Positions 1-9,064 of a stretch of DNA of 64,000 nucleotides are shown here, one piece after another; position 1 is the first letter of the stretch, and the number at the start of each line of letters is the position of its first letter. Below the pieces are notes generated by a model, which was given only the letters and a program-made list of their open reading frames with translations, ran no database searches and was not told the DNA's origin. Both the position numbers and the translations under genes were made by a program. The stretch lies in the NCBI GenBank assembly GCA_017626015.1, contig JAGAJO010000006.1, forward strand, positions 85,111 to 149,110, written 5' to 3'. The DNA comes from Ruminococcus sp. GTDB taxonomy: Bacteria; Bacillota; Clostridia; Oscillospirales; Ruminococcaceae.

Positions 1-971
1 AGCTTATGCTGCCGAAGGATCTCAGCGGGCATATGACGGCAGATCTCGATTATTATTTCGGAGGTGAGCATAAGGGCTTCGATCAGCTGGAGCTTTGCAA
101 TGAAAAAAGAGTCCACACTCCCGAGAAGCAGGAGGTAACGCTTACCGAGGACGCAAAAGGCTTTACCGTCTCCTCCGGCGCAATGACCGTGAAGATATCC
201 AAGAGGGACGCTATGGTGGAGTCGTTTGTGAAAAACGGTTTGGAGCTGCTTGACAGACCCTCTGCGGTAAACCTTTACAGAGCGCCGACGGATAACGACA
301 TAAATGTCCGCAGTCAGTGGGAAAAGCTTTTTCTCCACCGAGCGCAGCCTAAGCTTTACAGCATAGAGGCTCATCAGAAGGACGGCGCTGCGGAAATACG
401 GGCGGAGCTTTCCATGGGCTATGCAGTCTATGAGCCTGCGGTAAGGCTTATGCTGAAATACGTTTTCTTCGGCGGTGAAATGAAGATATGCTGCGACGCT
501 GATATCCTTGACGGACTTGGCTGGCTGCCCAGATTCGGACTAAGATTTTTTGTGAAAAAGGATATAGACAAACTGGAGTATCTTGGATTCGGTGAAAGGG
601 AGAGCTATATAGACAAGCGCAGCTCATGCAGATTTGCAAGGTTTGAGTCGGACGTGTATTCTCAGCATGAGGATTATATACGTCCGCAGGAAAACGGCTC
701 TCATTACGGCTGTGAGTATGTGAAGGTATCAGGTAAGGACAAGTCGCTGGAGGTTTTCTGCGACAGTGATTTCTCCTTTAATTTCTCTCCCTATACCCAG
801 GAGGAGCTTGCAGCAAAAAGGCATAATTTCCAGCTTGAGGAGCCGCCGTACAATACCCTGTGCGTAGATTATAAAATGTCGGGAGTAGGTTCAAATTCCT
901 GCGGTCCCGAGCTTAAGGAGAAGTATCGGCTAAGCGAGAAGAAGATCAGCTTTGAGTTTTATTTAAAGTGA
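1..971 (+). CDS. beta-galactosidase, GH2 family (C-terminal part, cut by window start)
   Basis: Hydrolyses terminal beta-galactosides; the fragment is the C-terminal third of a LacZ-type glycoside hydrolase family 2 enzyme. The reading frame is open to the left edge (frame starting at base 3), so the true start and the catalytic TIM barrel lie outside the window. The motif NLYRAPTDNDI near residue 90 matches the start of the C-terminal 'small chain' beta-sandwich domain of LacZ (WRAPTDND in relatives), and the end has the NFSPYTQEEL and DYKMSGVGSNSCGP pattern typical of that domain. It ends 158 bases before an arabinofuranosidase that has its own promoter. Family assignment is firm; substrate preference cannot be judged from this piece. 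Confidence 0.88.
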   Translation, partial: LMLPKDLSGHMTADLDYYFGGEHKGFDQLELCNEKRVHTPEKQEVTLTEDAKGFTVSSGAMTVKISKRDAMVESFVKNGLELLDRPSAVNLYRAPTDNDINVRSQWEKLFLHRAQPKLYSIEAHQKDGAAEIRAELSMGYAVYEPAVRLMLKYVFFGGEMKICCDADILDGLGWLPRFGLRFFVKKDIDKLEYLGFGERESYIDKRSSCRFARFESDVYSQHEDYIRPQENGSHYGCEYVKVSGKDKSLEVFCDSDFSFNFSPYTQEELAAKRHNFQLEEPPYNTLCVDYKMSGVGSNSCGPELKEKYRLSEKKISFEFYLK

Positions 972-1047
972 CGCTTTACCGTCTGCGACTGCCCGGAAAT
1001 TATTGCACCGGAGATTAATAAATGTCCTGTCTAAGATAACAAATGAC

Positions 1048-1076
1048 TTGCTTTTCTCATGAAGCTGCTATATAAT
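1048..1076 (+). promoter_or_regulatory. sigma-A promoter upstream of the GH51 gene
   Basis: A TTGCTT -35 box (1048-1053) and a perfect TATAAT -10 box (1071-1076) are separated by 17 bases. The predicted start near 1083 gives a leader of about 47 bases before the ATG at 1130, which is preceded by AGAGG. Confidence 0.65.
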
Positions 1077-1129
1077 TAACGTACACAATGGCTGTGCGGT
1101 ATTGACTAAAAAAGAAAAGAGGTTTCGTT

Positions 1130-2617
1130 ATGAAAGAGACTACTATCAGAGTAAACGCAAATAAAAAAAAGAGCAGGATAAATCCCGAAATATACGGACA
1201 TTTTTCCGAGCATCTGGGAAGATGTATTTATAACGGACTGTATGTCGGCGAGGATTCCTCTATCCCCAATTCGGGTGGAGTCAGGAAGGACGTTATCGAA
1301 GCGCTGAAAAATATTAAGATCCCTGTACTAAGATGGCCGGGCGGCTGCTTTGCAGACGAATACCACTGGAAGGACGGTATAGGCGAAAAGTCAGCCAGAA
1401 AGAAAATGATAAACACCAACTGGGGTCACGTTGTGGAGGATAACAGCTTCGGTACTCACGAATTTATGGAGCTTTGCGAGGAGCTTGGCTGTCAGCCCTA
1501 TGTTGCCGGAAATATGGGCAGCGGAACTGTTCAGGAGCTTGCCGAATGGGTTGAGTATATGACCTTTGACGGCGTTTCTCCCATGGCGGAGCTGAGAAGG
1601 AAAAACGGCAGAGAAAAGCCGTGGAAGCTTAAATATCTCGGCATAGGAAACGAAAGCTGGGGCTGCGGAGGAAATATGCGTCCCGAATATTATTCTGATC
1701 TGTATAAGCAGTATCAGAGCTTCTGCAAGAATTTCAGCGGGAACGAGCTTTACAAGGTCGCCTGCGGTCCAAACGCTGACGACTACAACTGGACAGAGGT
1801 CGTTATGAAAAACCTTAACGAATATCATACAAAGGCTATCTCTCTCCATTACTACACGATCCCCAGCGGAAACTGGAATGCGAAAGGGTCGGCGACAGGC
1901 TTTACCGACGAGGAATACTATGCCACAGTGTCAAAAACCCTTTATATGGACGAGCTTGTGACTAAGCACGGTGAGATAATGGATAAATACGATCCCGAAA
2001 AGAAGATCGGTCTTATTGTGGACGAGTGGGGCTGCTGGTATGATGTGGAGGAGGGCACCAATCCCGGATTCCTTTATCAGCAGAATACCATGCGTGACGC
2101 AATAGTTGCGGCGGAAAATCTTAATATTTTCAACGCCCATTCCGACAGAGTTGTAATGGCTAACCTTGCTCAGGCCGTGAACGTTCTCCAATCTGTTATC
2201 CTCACAGAGGGTGATAAAATGCTTCTTACGCCCACATATCATGTTTTCGATCTGTACAAGGAGCATCAGGGAGCAGAGCTGCTCGAGTCGGAGTGCGACA
2301 GCTTTGAGGTCGGTACAGAAGAATACAAGGCTCCTGCGATCTCACAGTCGGTTTCCGCAGACAGCTCCGGGAATATACTTATCACAGCGTCAAACTGTTC
2401 TCTCAGCGACAGCGTAAGGGTAAAGGTCATGCTTGACGGATTTTCACCGGCAGATGTAAAGGGACGTATCCTCTGCGCAGCTGCGGGAGAGTTCAACAGC
2501 TTTGACTGCCCCGACAAAGTAAAGCCGGCGGACTTCGGCTCAGCCGTGATAGAGGGCGGCTCTGTTGTATTCGAGATGCCTCCGTGCTCCGTTGTATCTC
2601 TTAAGGCATTGAAATGA
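1130..2617 (+). CDS. alpha-L-arabinofuranosidase, GH51
   Basis: Releases terminal arabinofuranosyl residues from arabinoxylan or arabinan oligosaccharides; 495 residues is the normal length for intracellular GH51 enzymes, and no signal peptide is seen. The N-terminal [17 protein letters not shown] is the GH51 hallmark. The acid/base glutamate sits in [13 protein letters not shown] (about residue 175) and the nucleophile glutamate in [11 protein letters not shown] (about residue 298). A C-terminal beta-sandwich follows. The gene follows a beta-galactosidase and its stop overlaps the start of a small Cys-rich protein by four bases (ATGA), so the two are translationally coupled. Together with LacZ this suggests use of plant cell-wall side chains inside the cell. 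Confidence 0.95.
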   Translation: MKETTIRVNANKKKSRINPEIYGHFSEHLGRCIYNGLYVGEDSSIPNSGGVRKDVIEALKNIKIPVLRWPGGCFADEYHWKDGIGEKSARKKMINTNWGHVVEDNSFGTHEFMELCEELGCQPYVAGNMGSGTVQELAEWVEYMTFDGVSPMAELRRKNGREKPWKLKYLGIGNESWGCGGNMRPEYYSDLYKQYQSFCKNFSGNELYKVACGPNADDYNWTEVVMKNLNEYHTKAISLHYYTIPSGNWNAKGSATGFTDEEYYATVSKTLYMDELVTKHGEIMDKYDPEKKIGLIVDEWGCWYDVEEGTNPGFLYQQNTMRDAIVAAENLNIFNAHSDRVVMANLAQAVNVLQSVILTEGDKMLLTPTYHVFDLYKEHQGAELLESECDSFEVGTEEYKAPAISQSVSADSSGNILITASNCSLSDSVRVKVMLDGFSPADVKGRILCAAAGEFNSFDCPDKVKPADFGSAVIEGGSVVFEMPPCSVVSLKALK

Positions 2618-2865
2618 GGAAGCCGTGCAGAAAATGCCTTTTAGCGCAGCTTGATCCTGACGAATATACTCAAAATCTGCTTGAGTATATAAAAAACTAT
2701 CCTGCCGACAAACGGGTCAGCGAGGAGGTCTACCGTAAAAGGCTTGAGATATGCCAGAACTGTCCGGAGCTTGCAGGCGGCATATGCGCACAGTGCGGCT
2801 GCTATGTGGAGCTGAGGGCGTTAAAGCCGTCAATGTACTGCGCAGGAGTAAAAAAGCTGTGGTGA
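2614..2865 (+). CDS. small Cys-rich protein, DUF6171-like
   Basis: An 83-residue protein with cysteines arranged as CRKC near the N-terminus, CQNC in the middle, and CAQCGCY plus a last cysteine in MYCAG. The pattern suggests a bound metal or zinc-ribbon-like fold. It resembles the small DUF6171 proteins of Clostridia, for which I know no function. The ATG overlaps the stop of the arabinofuranosidase gene, so it is read from the same messenger. No role in arabinose metabolism is evident from the sequence. Confidence 0.72.
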   Translation: MRKPCRKCLLAQLDPDEYTQNLLEYIKNYPADKRVSEEVYRKRLEICQNCPELAGGICAQCGCYVELRALKPSMYCAGVKKLW

Positions 2866-2878
2866 AAAAAGATGCTAT

Positions 2879-2914
2879 GAAAAATCGGGTGAACGCCGTT
2901 CGTCCGATTTTTTT
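2879..2914 (+). terminator. rho-independent terminator of the GH51 operon
   Basis: Stem AAAATCGG / CCGATTTT with a second inner stem GAACG / CGTTC, followed by a run of T. It lies just after the DUF6171-like gene and just before a repeat element. Confidence 0.85.
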
Positions 2915-3110
2915 AGGAAATATCGCATAATCATTGTGTGCGTATTGCGCAGTCAGATTTTTCGTCAGATTGCCTAAATTCGACGTAGGCATACTAACGT
3001 ATGTCAAGGAGAATTTGGGTAATATGACGGAAATAGACGCAGCGTTTGATCAAGATCAAACGCCTCAAGACGTACACAAAGCCGTCAGGCGGTGATTGTG
3101 CGATATTTTC
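2915..3110 (+). repeat. MITE-like inverted-repeat element, copy A
   Basis: About 195 bases, clearly similar to copies B (7275-7446) and C (43688-43867). Shared blocks include GCGCAGTCAGATTTTTCGTC, GGCATACTA-CGTATGTCAAG and CGTACACAAAGCCGTCAGGC (A and B). Its ends form an inverted repeat: AAATATCGCATAATCA at the left matches the complement of TGATTGTGCGATATTT at the right. Copy A carries about 21 extra bases (GCGTTTGATCAAGATCAAACGC region, itself a palindrome) missing from B. No coding capacity is visible. A structured RNA rather than a transposable element is an alternative. Confidence 0.75.
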
Positions 3111-3121
3111 TTTATTACTGC

Positions 3122-3149
3122 TGCAACTTTTTATAGGTCTGCTGCGTTT
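3122..3149 (+). promoter_or_regulatory. possible ECF-sigma (autoregulatory) promoter
   Basis: TGCAAC (3122-3127) and CGTTTT (3144-3149) with a 16-base spacer resemble the AAC / CGT promoter type used by ECF sigma factors, which usually activate their own operon. No good sigma-A promoter is seen here. The assignment rests on two short motifs only. Confidence 0.4.
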
Positions 3150-3174
3150 TATATAGTGAAGGGGAGTGAAAAGC

Positions 3175-3636
3175 ATGGAGAGACCGGGCAGGGAGGAATA
3201 CGGCAGACTGGTAGAGGAGTACGCCGACATGGTGACCAGACTGTGTGTTATACATACGGGAAATTACACCGATGCCGAGGATTGCTGGCAGAACGTTTTC
3301 TTCAAGCTTTTCAGGGCGCTCGGAAAGTCTGATATCCCCAATGTCAAGGCTTGGCTTATAAAGGTCACGCTCAATGAGTGCCGAAGCGTCCTGAGATACC
3401 GTCTTGGTAAAAGCTCCGTGAATTTTGACGAGGTAACTGCTGCGGCGGAGGACAGCCGTGAGTTTGAAATGCTTGATCTTGTGTTCAGGCTTCCGCCGAA
3501 ATACAGGGACGTGATATATTTATATTATTACGAGGAGCTTTCGGTGGAGGAGATATCAAAGGCGACAGGGACAAACATAAATACCCTGAAATCCCGGCTG
3601 AAAAGGGGCAGAGAAAAGCTTAAGGAGTTTCTGTAA
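3175..3636 (+). CDS. RNA polymerase sigma factor, ECF (sigma-70) family
   Basis: A sigma factor with two domains. Region 2 (about residues 8-75) includes YADMVTRLCVIHTGNYTDAEDCWQNVFFKLFRAL, and region 4 (about 100-150) carries the helix-turn-helix LSVEEISKATGTNINTLKSRLKRGREKL. Length (about 153 residues) is normal for the ECF group. I chose ATG 3175 because AGGGGAG lies eight bases upstream; a GTG at 3166 is in frame but has the Shine-Dalgarno overlapping it. The next gene, 30 bases downstream, encodes a single-span membrane protein that is the likely anti-sigma partner. Target genes are not evident. Confidence 0.92.
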   Translation: MERPGREEYGRLVEEYADMVTRLCVIHTGNYTDAEDCWQNVFFKLFRALGKSDIPNVKAWLIKVTLNECRSVLRYRLGKSSVNFDEVTAAAEDSREFEMLDLVFRLPPKYRDVIYLYYYEELSVEEISKATGTNINTLKSRLKRGREKLKEFL

Positions 3637-3666
3637 GCTCTTTGTGAAAGCGGAAAGGAGACGTTC

Positions 3667-4974
3667 ATGAACAATATATTTAAGGTTTTCGACAGGTATG
3701 TAACGCCTGAAAAGTGGAAGAAAGACGCTGTGGAAAAGGCATTTGCCGAAAAGCCAAGGCTTAAAAGAGGTCAGCTTGCGCTGGCAGTTTGTGCAACAGC
3801 GGCGGTCTTAGTCGGACTTGTCACAGCTCCCTTTTTGGCAAGCAGAATGACCGATGTGCCCGATCTGTCTCCGGGGTCTGAAAGCAGTCAGGCGGACAGC
3901 GGGGAGGAGATATCTCTTTACGAGGGAATGCCCTATGACGAGCTGTACAGCTTTATGAAAACGAAGTATGACGAGGTCGTATACGGCATAGTCCTTGCGC
4001 CGAAGGACGACTATTCAAGGATCACTGTGTATACTCACGGTACTCTGCTGAACCAATATGGCGTTGCGGAAAATCAGGTCAGGATCGACAGCTTTGATAT
4101 TACCGGCACTGATTATACGGGGGGCGTGGAAAGACCTATGGTCTCTGCCACTATGGGTATTAACGTGGGCGACTGGGTTCTTCTTGGCTACAACAGATAC
4201 TATATCGAATACTGTACCGGATTAGGTCAGATCACCAGAGAAAAGCCGAAGGGATACACTTATTCTGAGGAATATTTTCTGGAGGGATACGCAAACTTAG
4301 GCAAGAGCCGGGATCAGTCATTTTTAAGGATCGCCGAATGTGCAAAGGCGATCTGCGCAACTGACGATCTTAATGACAGCAGGGTATGCAGTATTATTCT
4401 CGAAACATACAGGCAATGGAATCGTGAGGAGGGTACAGTGGGCTGTGATCCTGACGATGTGCATATAGAGCAGGACTCGGCTTTGTATTATGAGGTCACT
4501 GAAATGCCAATTCTGGCGGACGCCAGCAAAAACTTTGAAACGACCGACGACGGCTGGCTTAAATATTACGGTTCCTGCTACAAGCACGTTTTTAGGATAC
4601 GTGGCGCACCGAATGACGATCTTAGCGGAGCCAAGGCTTTTAAGGTTGGAGACAGCCTGTTCGGGATAGATTTCGGTGAGGAATATACGCCGGTCATGTT
4701 CACAGTGGACGTCCAGAGCGAAGAGACTGTGACCCCGGAAAAAGCCGAGGTGATCCCCGATATTAACGATCCGTCCTGCGTATATCTTTCGGTCGAGTTT
4801 ACAGTCAGCGATATGGAGGAATACGGCGTATTTAATAAATGCACCATAAGCTATCATATGACAAACGAAAATGCGTATTATTATAAGGATGTCAGTCCCA
4901 AGGAGATCGCTGAAAAAATGGAATATGAAAGCAAGTGGACTCTGCGCTATAGATTTGACGGAATGAAAAGGTAA
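3667..4974 (+). CDS. membrane-anchored extracytoplasmic protein, putative anti-sigma factor
   Basis: 435 residues: a short cytoplasmic N-terminus (about 1-36, VFDRYVTPEKWKKDAVEKAF), one membrane span (about 37-60, LALAVCATAAVLVGLVTAPFLA), a Ser-rich linker and a large outside domain with no family I recognise. The position immediately after an ECF sigma gene, and the N-in single-span topology, are what is expected of an anti-sigma factor or sensor that holds the sigma factor at the membrane. No zinc-type anti-sigma motif (HxxxCxxC) is present, so the assignment is from context. GAAAGGAG lies just before the ATG. Confidence 0.6.
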   Translation: MNNIFKVFDRYVTPEKWKKDAVEKAFAEKPRLKRGQLALAVCATAAVLVGLVTAPFLASRMTDVPDLSPGSESSQADSGEEISLYEGMPYDELYSFMKTKYDEVVYGIVLAPKDDYSRITVYTHGTLLNQYGVAENQVRIDSFDITGTDYTGGVERPMVSATMGINVGDWVLLGYNRYYIEYCTGLGQITREKPKGYTYSEEYFLEGYANLGKSRDQSFLRIAECAKAICATDDLNDSRVCSIILETYRQWNREEGTVGCDPDDVHIEQDSALYYEVTEMPILADASKNFETTDDGWLKYYGSCYKHVFRIRGAPNDDLSGAKAFKVGDSLFGIDFGEEYTPVMFTVDVQSEETVTPEKAEVIPDINDPSCVYLSVEFTVSDMEEYGVFNKCTISYHMTNENAYYYKDVSPKEIAEKMEYESKWTLRYRFDGMKR

Positions 4975-5002
4975 GACGGATGTCCTGCCATAATGATAAG
5001 CA

Positions 5003-5036
5003 AAAAACGGACGATCGTCATGATACGTCCGTTTTT
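5003..5036. terminator. bidirectional terminator between convergent genes
   Basis: AAAAACGGACG / CGTCCGTTTTT form a stem with A and T runs on each side, so it can serve both the anti-sigma operon and the minus-strand YkgJ-like gene. Confidence 0.8.
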
Positions 5037-5076
5037 GCGTTTATTTGATCCTGAAAGCTTAGTGCAACGAAAAAGT

Positions 5077-5580
5077 CTACACCAGTGAGCTTTTATATTT
5101 GTTCTCTTCCACCACCATGATAGGGTACCCGTCAAGATACGGCTTTACTGCCGACGGCGTTTCGTCCGCATAGGCAAAGATCTCAGGTGCAAGCTCCTTG
5201 GCAACGGCTTGGATATCGGCAAGGGGTTTGGTCTGAACAACGGGACAGACAGGGGAAAGCGTTATCACCCTTACTCCGTTGAGAGCCATTATCCTGAACG
5301 GCCAGATGCGGCAGTCAAAGGGCTTATCGTCGCCCATAATGCAGCCCTTTTCCTGATCGAGAAGGGAGCAGTAATACAGATCGGCGTCAGGCTCCTTATC
5401 CATTTTGAGGAGAAAATGGTCGTCCTTTCGTATGAATTTCTGATCCGGCTCGAAATCCTGCATGATGCGGCTGGCAAGCTTAACAGGAATTATAGGCGTT
5501 TCCCACAGATCGTAGCTGTCGAAGGTGCAGCACAGCTTGCATTTTGCACATTCATCCCGGGACAGGATCTTACTAAGCAT
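5077..5580 (-). CDS. YkgJ-family cysteine-cluster protein
   Basis: About 167 residues. The N-terminal cluster CAKCKLCCTF and later cysteines in YYCSLLDQEKGCIMGDDKPFDCRIWPF are the signature of the YkgJ family (putative zinc- or iron-chelating; the biochemical role is not established). ATG 5580 is chosen because AAAGGAAG lies eight bases upstream; a GTG nine bases earlier sits on top of this site. The gene stands alone with its own promoter and is not linked in function to its neighbours by anything visible. Confidence 0.82.
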   Translation of the reverse strand: MLSKILSRDECAKCKLCCTFDSYDLWETPIIPVKLASRIMQDFEPDQKFIRKDDHFLLKMDKEPDADLYYCSLLDQEKGCIMGDDKPFDCRIWPFRIMALNGVRVITLSPVCPVVQTKPLADIQAVAKELAPEIFAYADETPSAVKPYLDGYPIMVVEENKYKSSLV

Positions 5581-5610
5581 AAAACTCACTTCCTTTATAT
5601 TTATATGCTC

Positions 5611-5639
5611 ATTTTAACATATCCCATCAAAAAAATCAA
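5611..5639 (-). promoter_or_regulatory. sigma-A promoter of the YkgJ-like gene
   Basis: Read on the minus strand: TTGATT, 17 bases, TAAAAT. The -10 complement is at 5611-5616 and the -35 complement at 5634-5639. Confidence 0.6.
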
Positions 5640-5723
5640 GTATCACTTGGGTAATAAGTCTGATCGCTTTGATATTTGCATTTAAGAAATAAATTTCACT
5701 AGATACAGGTTCTTAATAATGCA

Positions 5724-5768
5724 AAAAGCCCGAAAGAGGTTGTTGGTAACCTCATTCGGGCTGAATTT
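5724..5768 (-). terminator. terminator after the second M23 hydrolase gene
   Basis: On the minus strand AGCCCGAATGAGGTTACC pairs with AACCTCTTTCGGGCT and is followed by TTTTT. It closes the ftsEX-M23 gene group. Confidence 0.85.
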
Positions 5769-5807
5769 CTATATGAGTGCAAAGCTGTCAGCGATCCGCT
5801 TATAGCT

Positions 5808-7250
5808 TTATTGTGACACGTCCACATAGTATGCGGGATTTAAAATATATCCCTGATAGCGTATCTCAAAATGCAGATGATCTCCGGTGGAGAATCCGGT
5901 AGAACCCATTTTTCCGATAACGTCTCCCTGCTTGACCTTATCTCCGACTTCAACGTCTACCTCGGTAAGGTGTCCGTAAAGCGTGATAAAATCGTTTCCG
6001 TGGTCTATTATCACATAATTTCCGTAGCCTCCGCCGCAGCCGCAGGATGCGCTTTTTCCGTAGTCATGAGGACAGGTCTCGCTGGCACGGATAACCGTAC
6101 CGGTCTCGCTTGCGTGTATCTCGCTGCCGTGAGGTCCCATAATGTCCATTCCCTGATGGTATGATCCCCACCTTGCGCCGACTCCCGAGGTGATGGTATA
6201 TACTCCCGGAGCGGGCCATGCAAAGCTGTAAACAGGCTCGTCGTCCTCAAGCTTTTCTCCGTTTTTAAGACGTTCTCTGATCTCGTCGTGCAGCTCGGCA
6301 AGCCTTACGTCGGCAAGCGCCATGGTCGCCATGACCTCTTCGTCCCGTGCCGTGGTCACTGAGGAGGAGGATTTAAGTATTCCCGACAGATCGCCCTGAT
6401 ACTGAGATTTCTCAAGGTCGAACGCTTCGTTTTCCTCTTTAAGCTCCTTCTGCTTTTCCTCCAGCTTTTTCTTGGTCTCCTCCGAGGACTGATAAAGCTC
6501 GTCCAGCTTTGCCTTTTCGGTTTCGTACTCGGCGTACTGCCTGTCAAATTCAGCCTGCTTGGCGTCAAGCTCCTTCTGCTTGCTTTCGTACTGAGCCTTG
6601 AGCTTGTACAGATCGTCAAGCATTTTGTCATCGTGCTTTGCAACACGCTTGATAAGCTCCATTCTCATAAGTACGTCATAAAAGCTGTTGGATTCAAGAA
6701 TAACTGTTGTATATGAATCCGTTCCGGCAATGTACATTGCCCTCAGCCTTTTTTTCAGACCCTCAACGCCGTCGCTTATGTCTGCGGCAGTGGCGTCAAG
6801 CTCTCGTTTGTTAGTGCTGATCTCCATTTCAAGGGCGGTCATATAGCCGTTGAGAACTTCGATCTTATCGTTGAGTGCGTCGATTTTTTTCAGTAGTATC
6901 GTCTGCTTTCTTTCTTCGTCCTTGATCTGAGAGTCAGCCTGAGACATTTCGTCCTCAAGCTCCGCCTGCTCCTGAGCTATTTCTCTCAGCCTTTCCGCAT
7001 ATACGGTTATGTCGTAGCTTGGCAGCGGTTCCTCAACGTCGTTTATCCCGTTGCCGTTTTCGTCTATCATACTGCTGTCCGAACCGCTGGCTGTCTGCTC
7101 CGTATTTTCCTGACCGTCCATAACATAGTCTGAACTGTCAAAGTCTGCATTGACGGAAGTGCAGTTAAGTCCGCTTCCCGCAGCGCCTGACGTTATTATG
7201 ACCGCCGCAGCGCACGCAAGAATTTCTTTTAAGCCAAAACGCTTACTCAT
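5808..7250 (-). CDS. M23 peptidoglycan endopeptidase with coiled coil (EnvC/PcsB-like), second copy
   Basis: 480 residues: signal segment (about 8-36), a short Ser/Asn linker, a long coiled coil (about 65-310, rich in Glu, Lys and Gln) and a C-terminal M23 (LytM) domain. The zinc ligands are present: HQGMD (His and Asp) and HLHFE (HxH), so this is a likely active endopeptidase, unlike EnvC of E. coli, which is only an activator. A Cys-rich loop, CPHDYGKSASCGCGGGYGN, interrupts the domain and recurs in the neighbouring paralogue. Position after ftsE-ftsX suggests the hydrolase is controlled by FtsEX at the division site. AAAAGGAG precedes the ATG, at a rather long spacing. Confidence 0.88.
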   Translation of the reverse strand: MSKRFGLKEILACAAAVIITSGAAGSGLNCTSVNADFDSSDYVMDGQENTEQTASGSDSSMIDENGNGINDVEEPLPSYDITVYAERLREIAQEQAELEDEMSQADSQIKDEERKQTILLKKIDALNDKIEVLNGYMTALEMEISTNKRELDATAADISDGVEGLKKRLRAMYIAGTDSYTTVILESNSFYDVLMRMELIKRVAKHDDKMLDDLYKLKAQYESKQKELDAKQAEFDRQYAEYETEKAKLDELYQSSEETKKKLEEKQKELKEENEAFDLEKSQYQGDLSGILKSSSSVTTARDEEVMATMALADVRLAELHDEIRERLKNGEKLEDDEPVYSFAWPAPGVYTITSGVGARWGSYHQGMDIMGPHGSEIHASETGTVIRASETCPHDYGKSASCGCGGGYGNYVIIDHGNDFITLYGHLTEVDVEVGDKVKQGDVIGKMGSTGFSTGDHLHFEIRYQGYILNPAYYVDVSQ

Positions 7251-7274
7251 AGAAAAAAATTACTCCTTTTGATT

Positions 7275-7446
7275 AAGGCAATACCGCACAACCATTGTGT
7301 GCGTATTGCGCAGTCAGATTTTTCGTCAGATTGCCTGAATCCGACGCAGGCATACTAGCGTATGTCAAGGAGGATTTGGGTAATCTGACGGGAAAGCAGC
7401 AAGCAAGACGTACACAAAGCCGTCAGGCGGTGGCTGTGCTTAAGGG
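7275..7446 (+). repeat. MITE-like inverted-repeat element, copy B
   Basis: About 170 bases lying exactly in the gap between the two M23 genes. It begins TTAAGGCAATACCGCACAACC and ends GGTGGCTGTGCTTAAGG, so the ends are imperfect inverted repeats inside TTAA. The body matches copy A almost base for base over GTGTGCGTATTGCGCAGTCA and the following region, and is recognisably related to the complement of copy C. It is probably transcribed from the minus-strand operon. Confidence 0.78.
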
Positions 7447-7449
7447 CGA

Positions 7450-8928
7450 TCAAACGTAGTCCGAGGGATTGACCGCAACGCCGTTTATCCTGATCTCAAA
7501 GTGCAGGTGGTCGCCTGTGGAATGTCCCGTTGATCCGATAGGACCGAGTACGTCTCCCTTTTCGACGTGCTGACCCTGCTTGACTGTGATGCCCTGTGAA
7601 TGACCGTACAAAGTCCAGTAGCCGTTTCCGTGGTCGATGATACAGTAATTTCCGTATCCGCCGCCGCATCCGCACGAGTAATTTTTACCGTAATCATGCG
7701 GGCAGGTGTTGCTCACAAGTATGACGGTACCAGAAGCGGATGCGCAGATGTTCGCACCTCTTATTCCGGGCGACCAGATGTCGATGCCCTTGTGGTATGC
7801 GCCCCATCTCCAGCCTACGCCGTATGAGATATGGTAAAATCCCGGTACAGGCCATGTGAACATGGACTTTTCGTTATAGTTGTAATCGCTGTTGTTGGTG
7901 GAGGTCTGATTGCCCGTGGTATTTCCGCCGCTGTTTGACGGCTGTGAGCTTCCGGTGTTGTTTCCGGAGCTGCTTCCGGTATTCTGCTGCTGCTGGGCAA
8001 GCTGCTGCTGCTTTTTTATCTCTTCCTGACGCTTGCGCTCCTCTTCCTCAGCCTTTTTCCGGGCTTCCTCTTCCTTTTTCTTGATAGCCTCCTGCTCCTT
8101 GTAAAGCTTCTGGAGCTGTGCTTCAAATTCTTCCTCTTCCTTCAGAATGTCATTCTTATTTCCCTCGTAAAGAGCCTTATCGGCTGCAAGCTTATCAAGA
8201 TTAGCCTGGCTCTCGTCAAAGAGGATCTCAAGCTTTTCCTTCTGCTTTTTATGAGCCTCCTCCTGCTCCTGAAGATCTGCCTTGTTCTTTTCAAGCTTGG
8301 CTTTTTCCTCGTTCAGGGCGACCTCGTCAGCCTCATACTGTTTTTTCAGGCTTATAAGATTGTCGATCATTCCGTCGTCATGCTCCGCAACTCTTTTGAC
8401 CAGCTCGATCTTCATAAGCATATCGTAAAAATCCGTTGCGCCTATGAGAATATCCGAATAGGAATTGCTGCCGGAGACATACATTGTGCGAAGTCTCGAC
8501 TTGAAGTCGGCAACGCCCGTTTCGATCTCCTGCCTTTTCTCCTCGATCTGTGCGGACTTTTCCTCGATAGAATCCTCCAGAACTCCGATATCCTCGTTAA
8601 GGGAGACGATAGACGTCTCCAATGTGTAGATAGTCTCCTGCACAGTGGAGATCTGCTCCTCGATAGCAGCCTGATTTTCCTCCTCGGCGTATATGTCGTT
8701 CTTGGTGTCATCGATCTTCTTGTCAAGCTCCTGCTGTTTTTTCTCCAGCTCTGTAAGCTTGTTTTTTGTGTCGGAAATTTCTTTTTTGGTTTTGGTCATC
8801 TCTGTGCTTTCAGCGGAGGCGGTCTCAGTGTTGACCGCTACCGAACCGTTGCCTGCCAGCACCGTCATAGCAATGATAACGGCTGCCGAACACGCCAGCA
8901 CCCTTTTAAATGCAGATATTCTGTTCAC
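7450..8928 (-). CDS. M23 peptidoglycan endopeptidase with coiled coil (EnvC/PcsB-like), first copy
   Basis: About 492 residues: signal segment (FKRVLACSAAVIIAMTVLAG), a long coiled coil (about 40-310), a Gln/Ser/Asn-rich flexible linker, and an M23 domain with HKGID and HLHFE zinc ligands plus the loop CPHDYGKNYSCGCGGGYGN. The start is GTG 8928 because GGAGGA lies six bases upstream; an ATG 33 bases further out has no ribosome site. It is a paralogue of the next gene, and both follow ftsX. In streptococci and other Gram-positives, FtsEX binds such coiled-coil hydrolases (PcsB, CwlO) and switches them on; this role is inferred here. Confidence 0.88.
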   Translation of the reverse strand: MNRISAFKRVLACSAAVIIAMTVLAGNGSVAVNTETASAESTEMTKTKKEISDTKNKLTELEKKQQELDKKIDDTKNDIYAEEENQAAIEEQISTVQETIYTLETSIVSLNEDIGVLEDSIEEKSAQIEEKRQEIETGVADFKSRLRTMYVSGSNSYSDILIGATDFYDMLMKIELVKRVAEHDDGMIDNLISLKKQYEADEVALNEEKAKLEKNKADLQEQEEAHKKQKEKLEILFDESQANLDKLAADKALYEGNKNDILKEEEEFEAQLQKLYKEQEAIKKKEEEARKKAEEEERKRQEEIKKQQQLAQQQQNTGSSSGNNTGSSQPSNSGGNTTGNQTSTNNSDYNYNEKSMFTWPVPGFYHISYGVGWRWGAYHKGIDIWSPGIRGANICASASGTVILVSNTCPHDYGKNYSCGCGGGYGNYCIIDHGNGYWTLYGHSQGITVKQGQHVEKGDVLGPIGSTGHSTGDHLHFEIRINGVAVNPSDYV

Positions 8929-9064
8929 GTCAAATCCTCCGTCAAGATACGTTTGCGGCATTTTTCTGTATCTTTAAGCCGCATGATTTTTACACTTTGC
9001 TTCTTAAAATCAGCGGCAGAAAGCAGGTGTTCACCTATTCTCTGCCGTTTGTGCTGTCAAAAAA

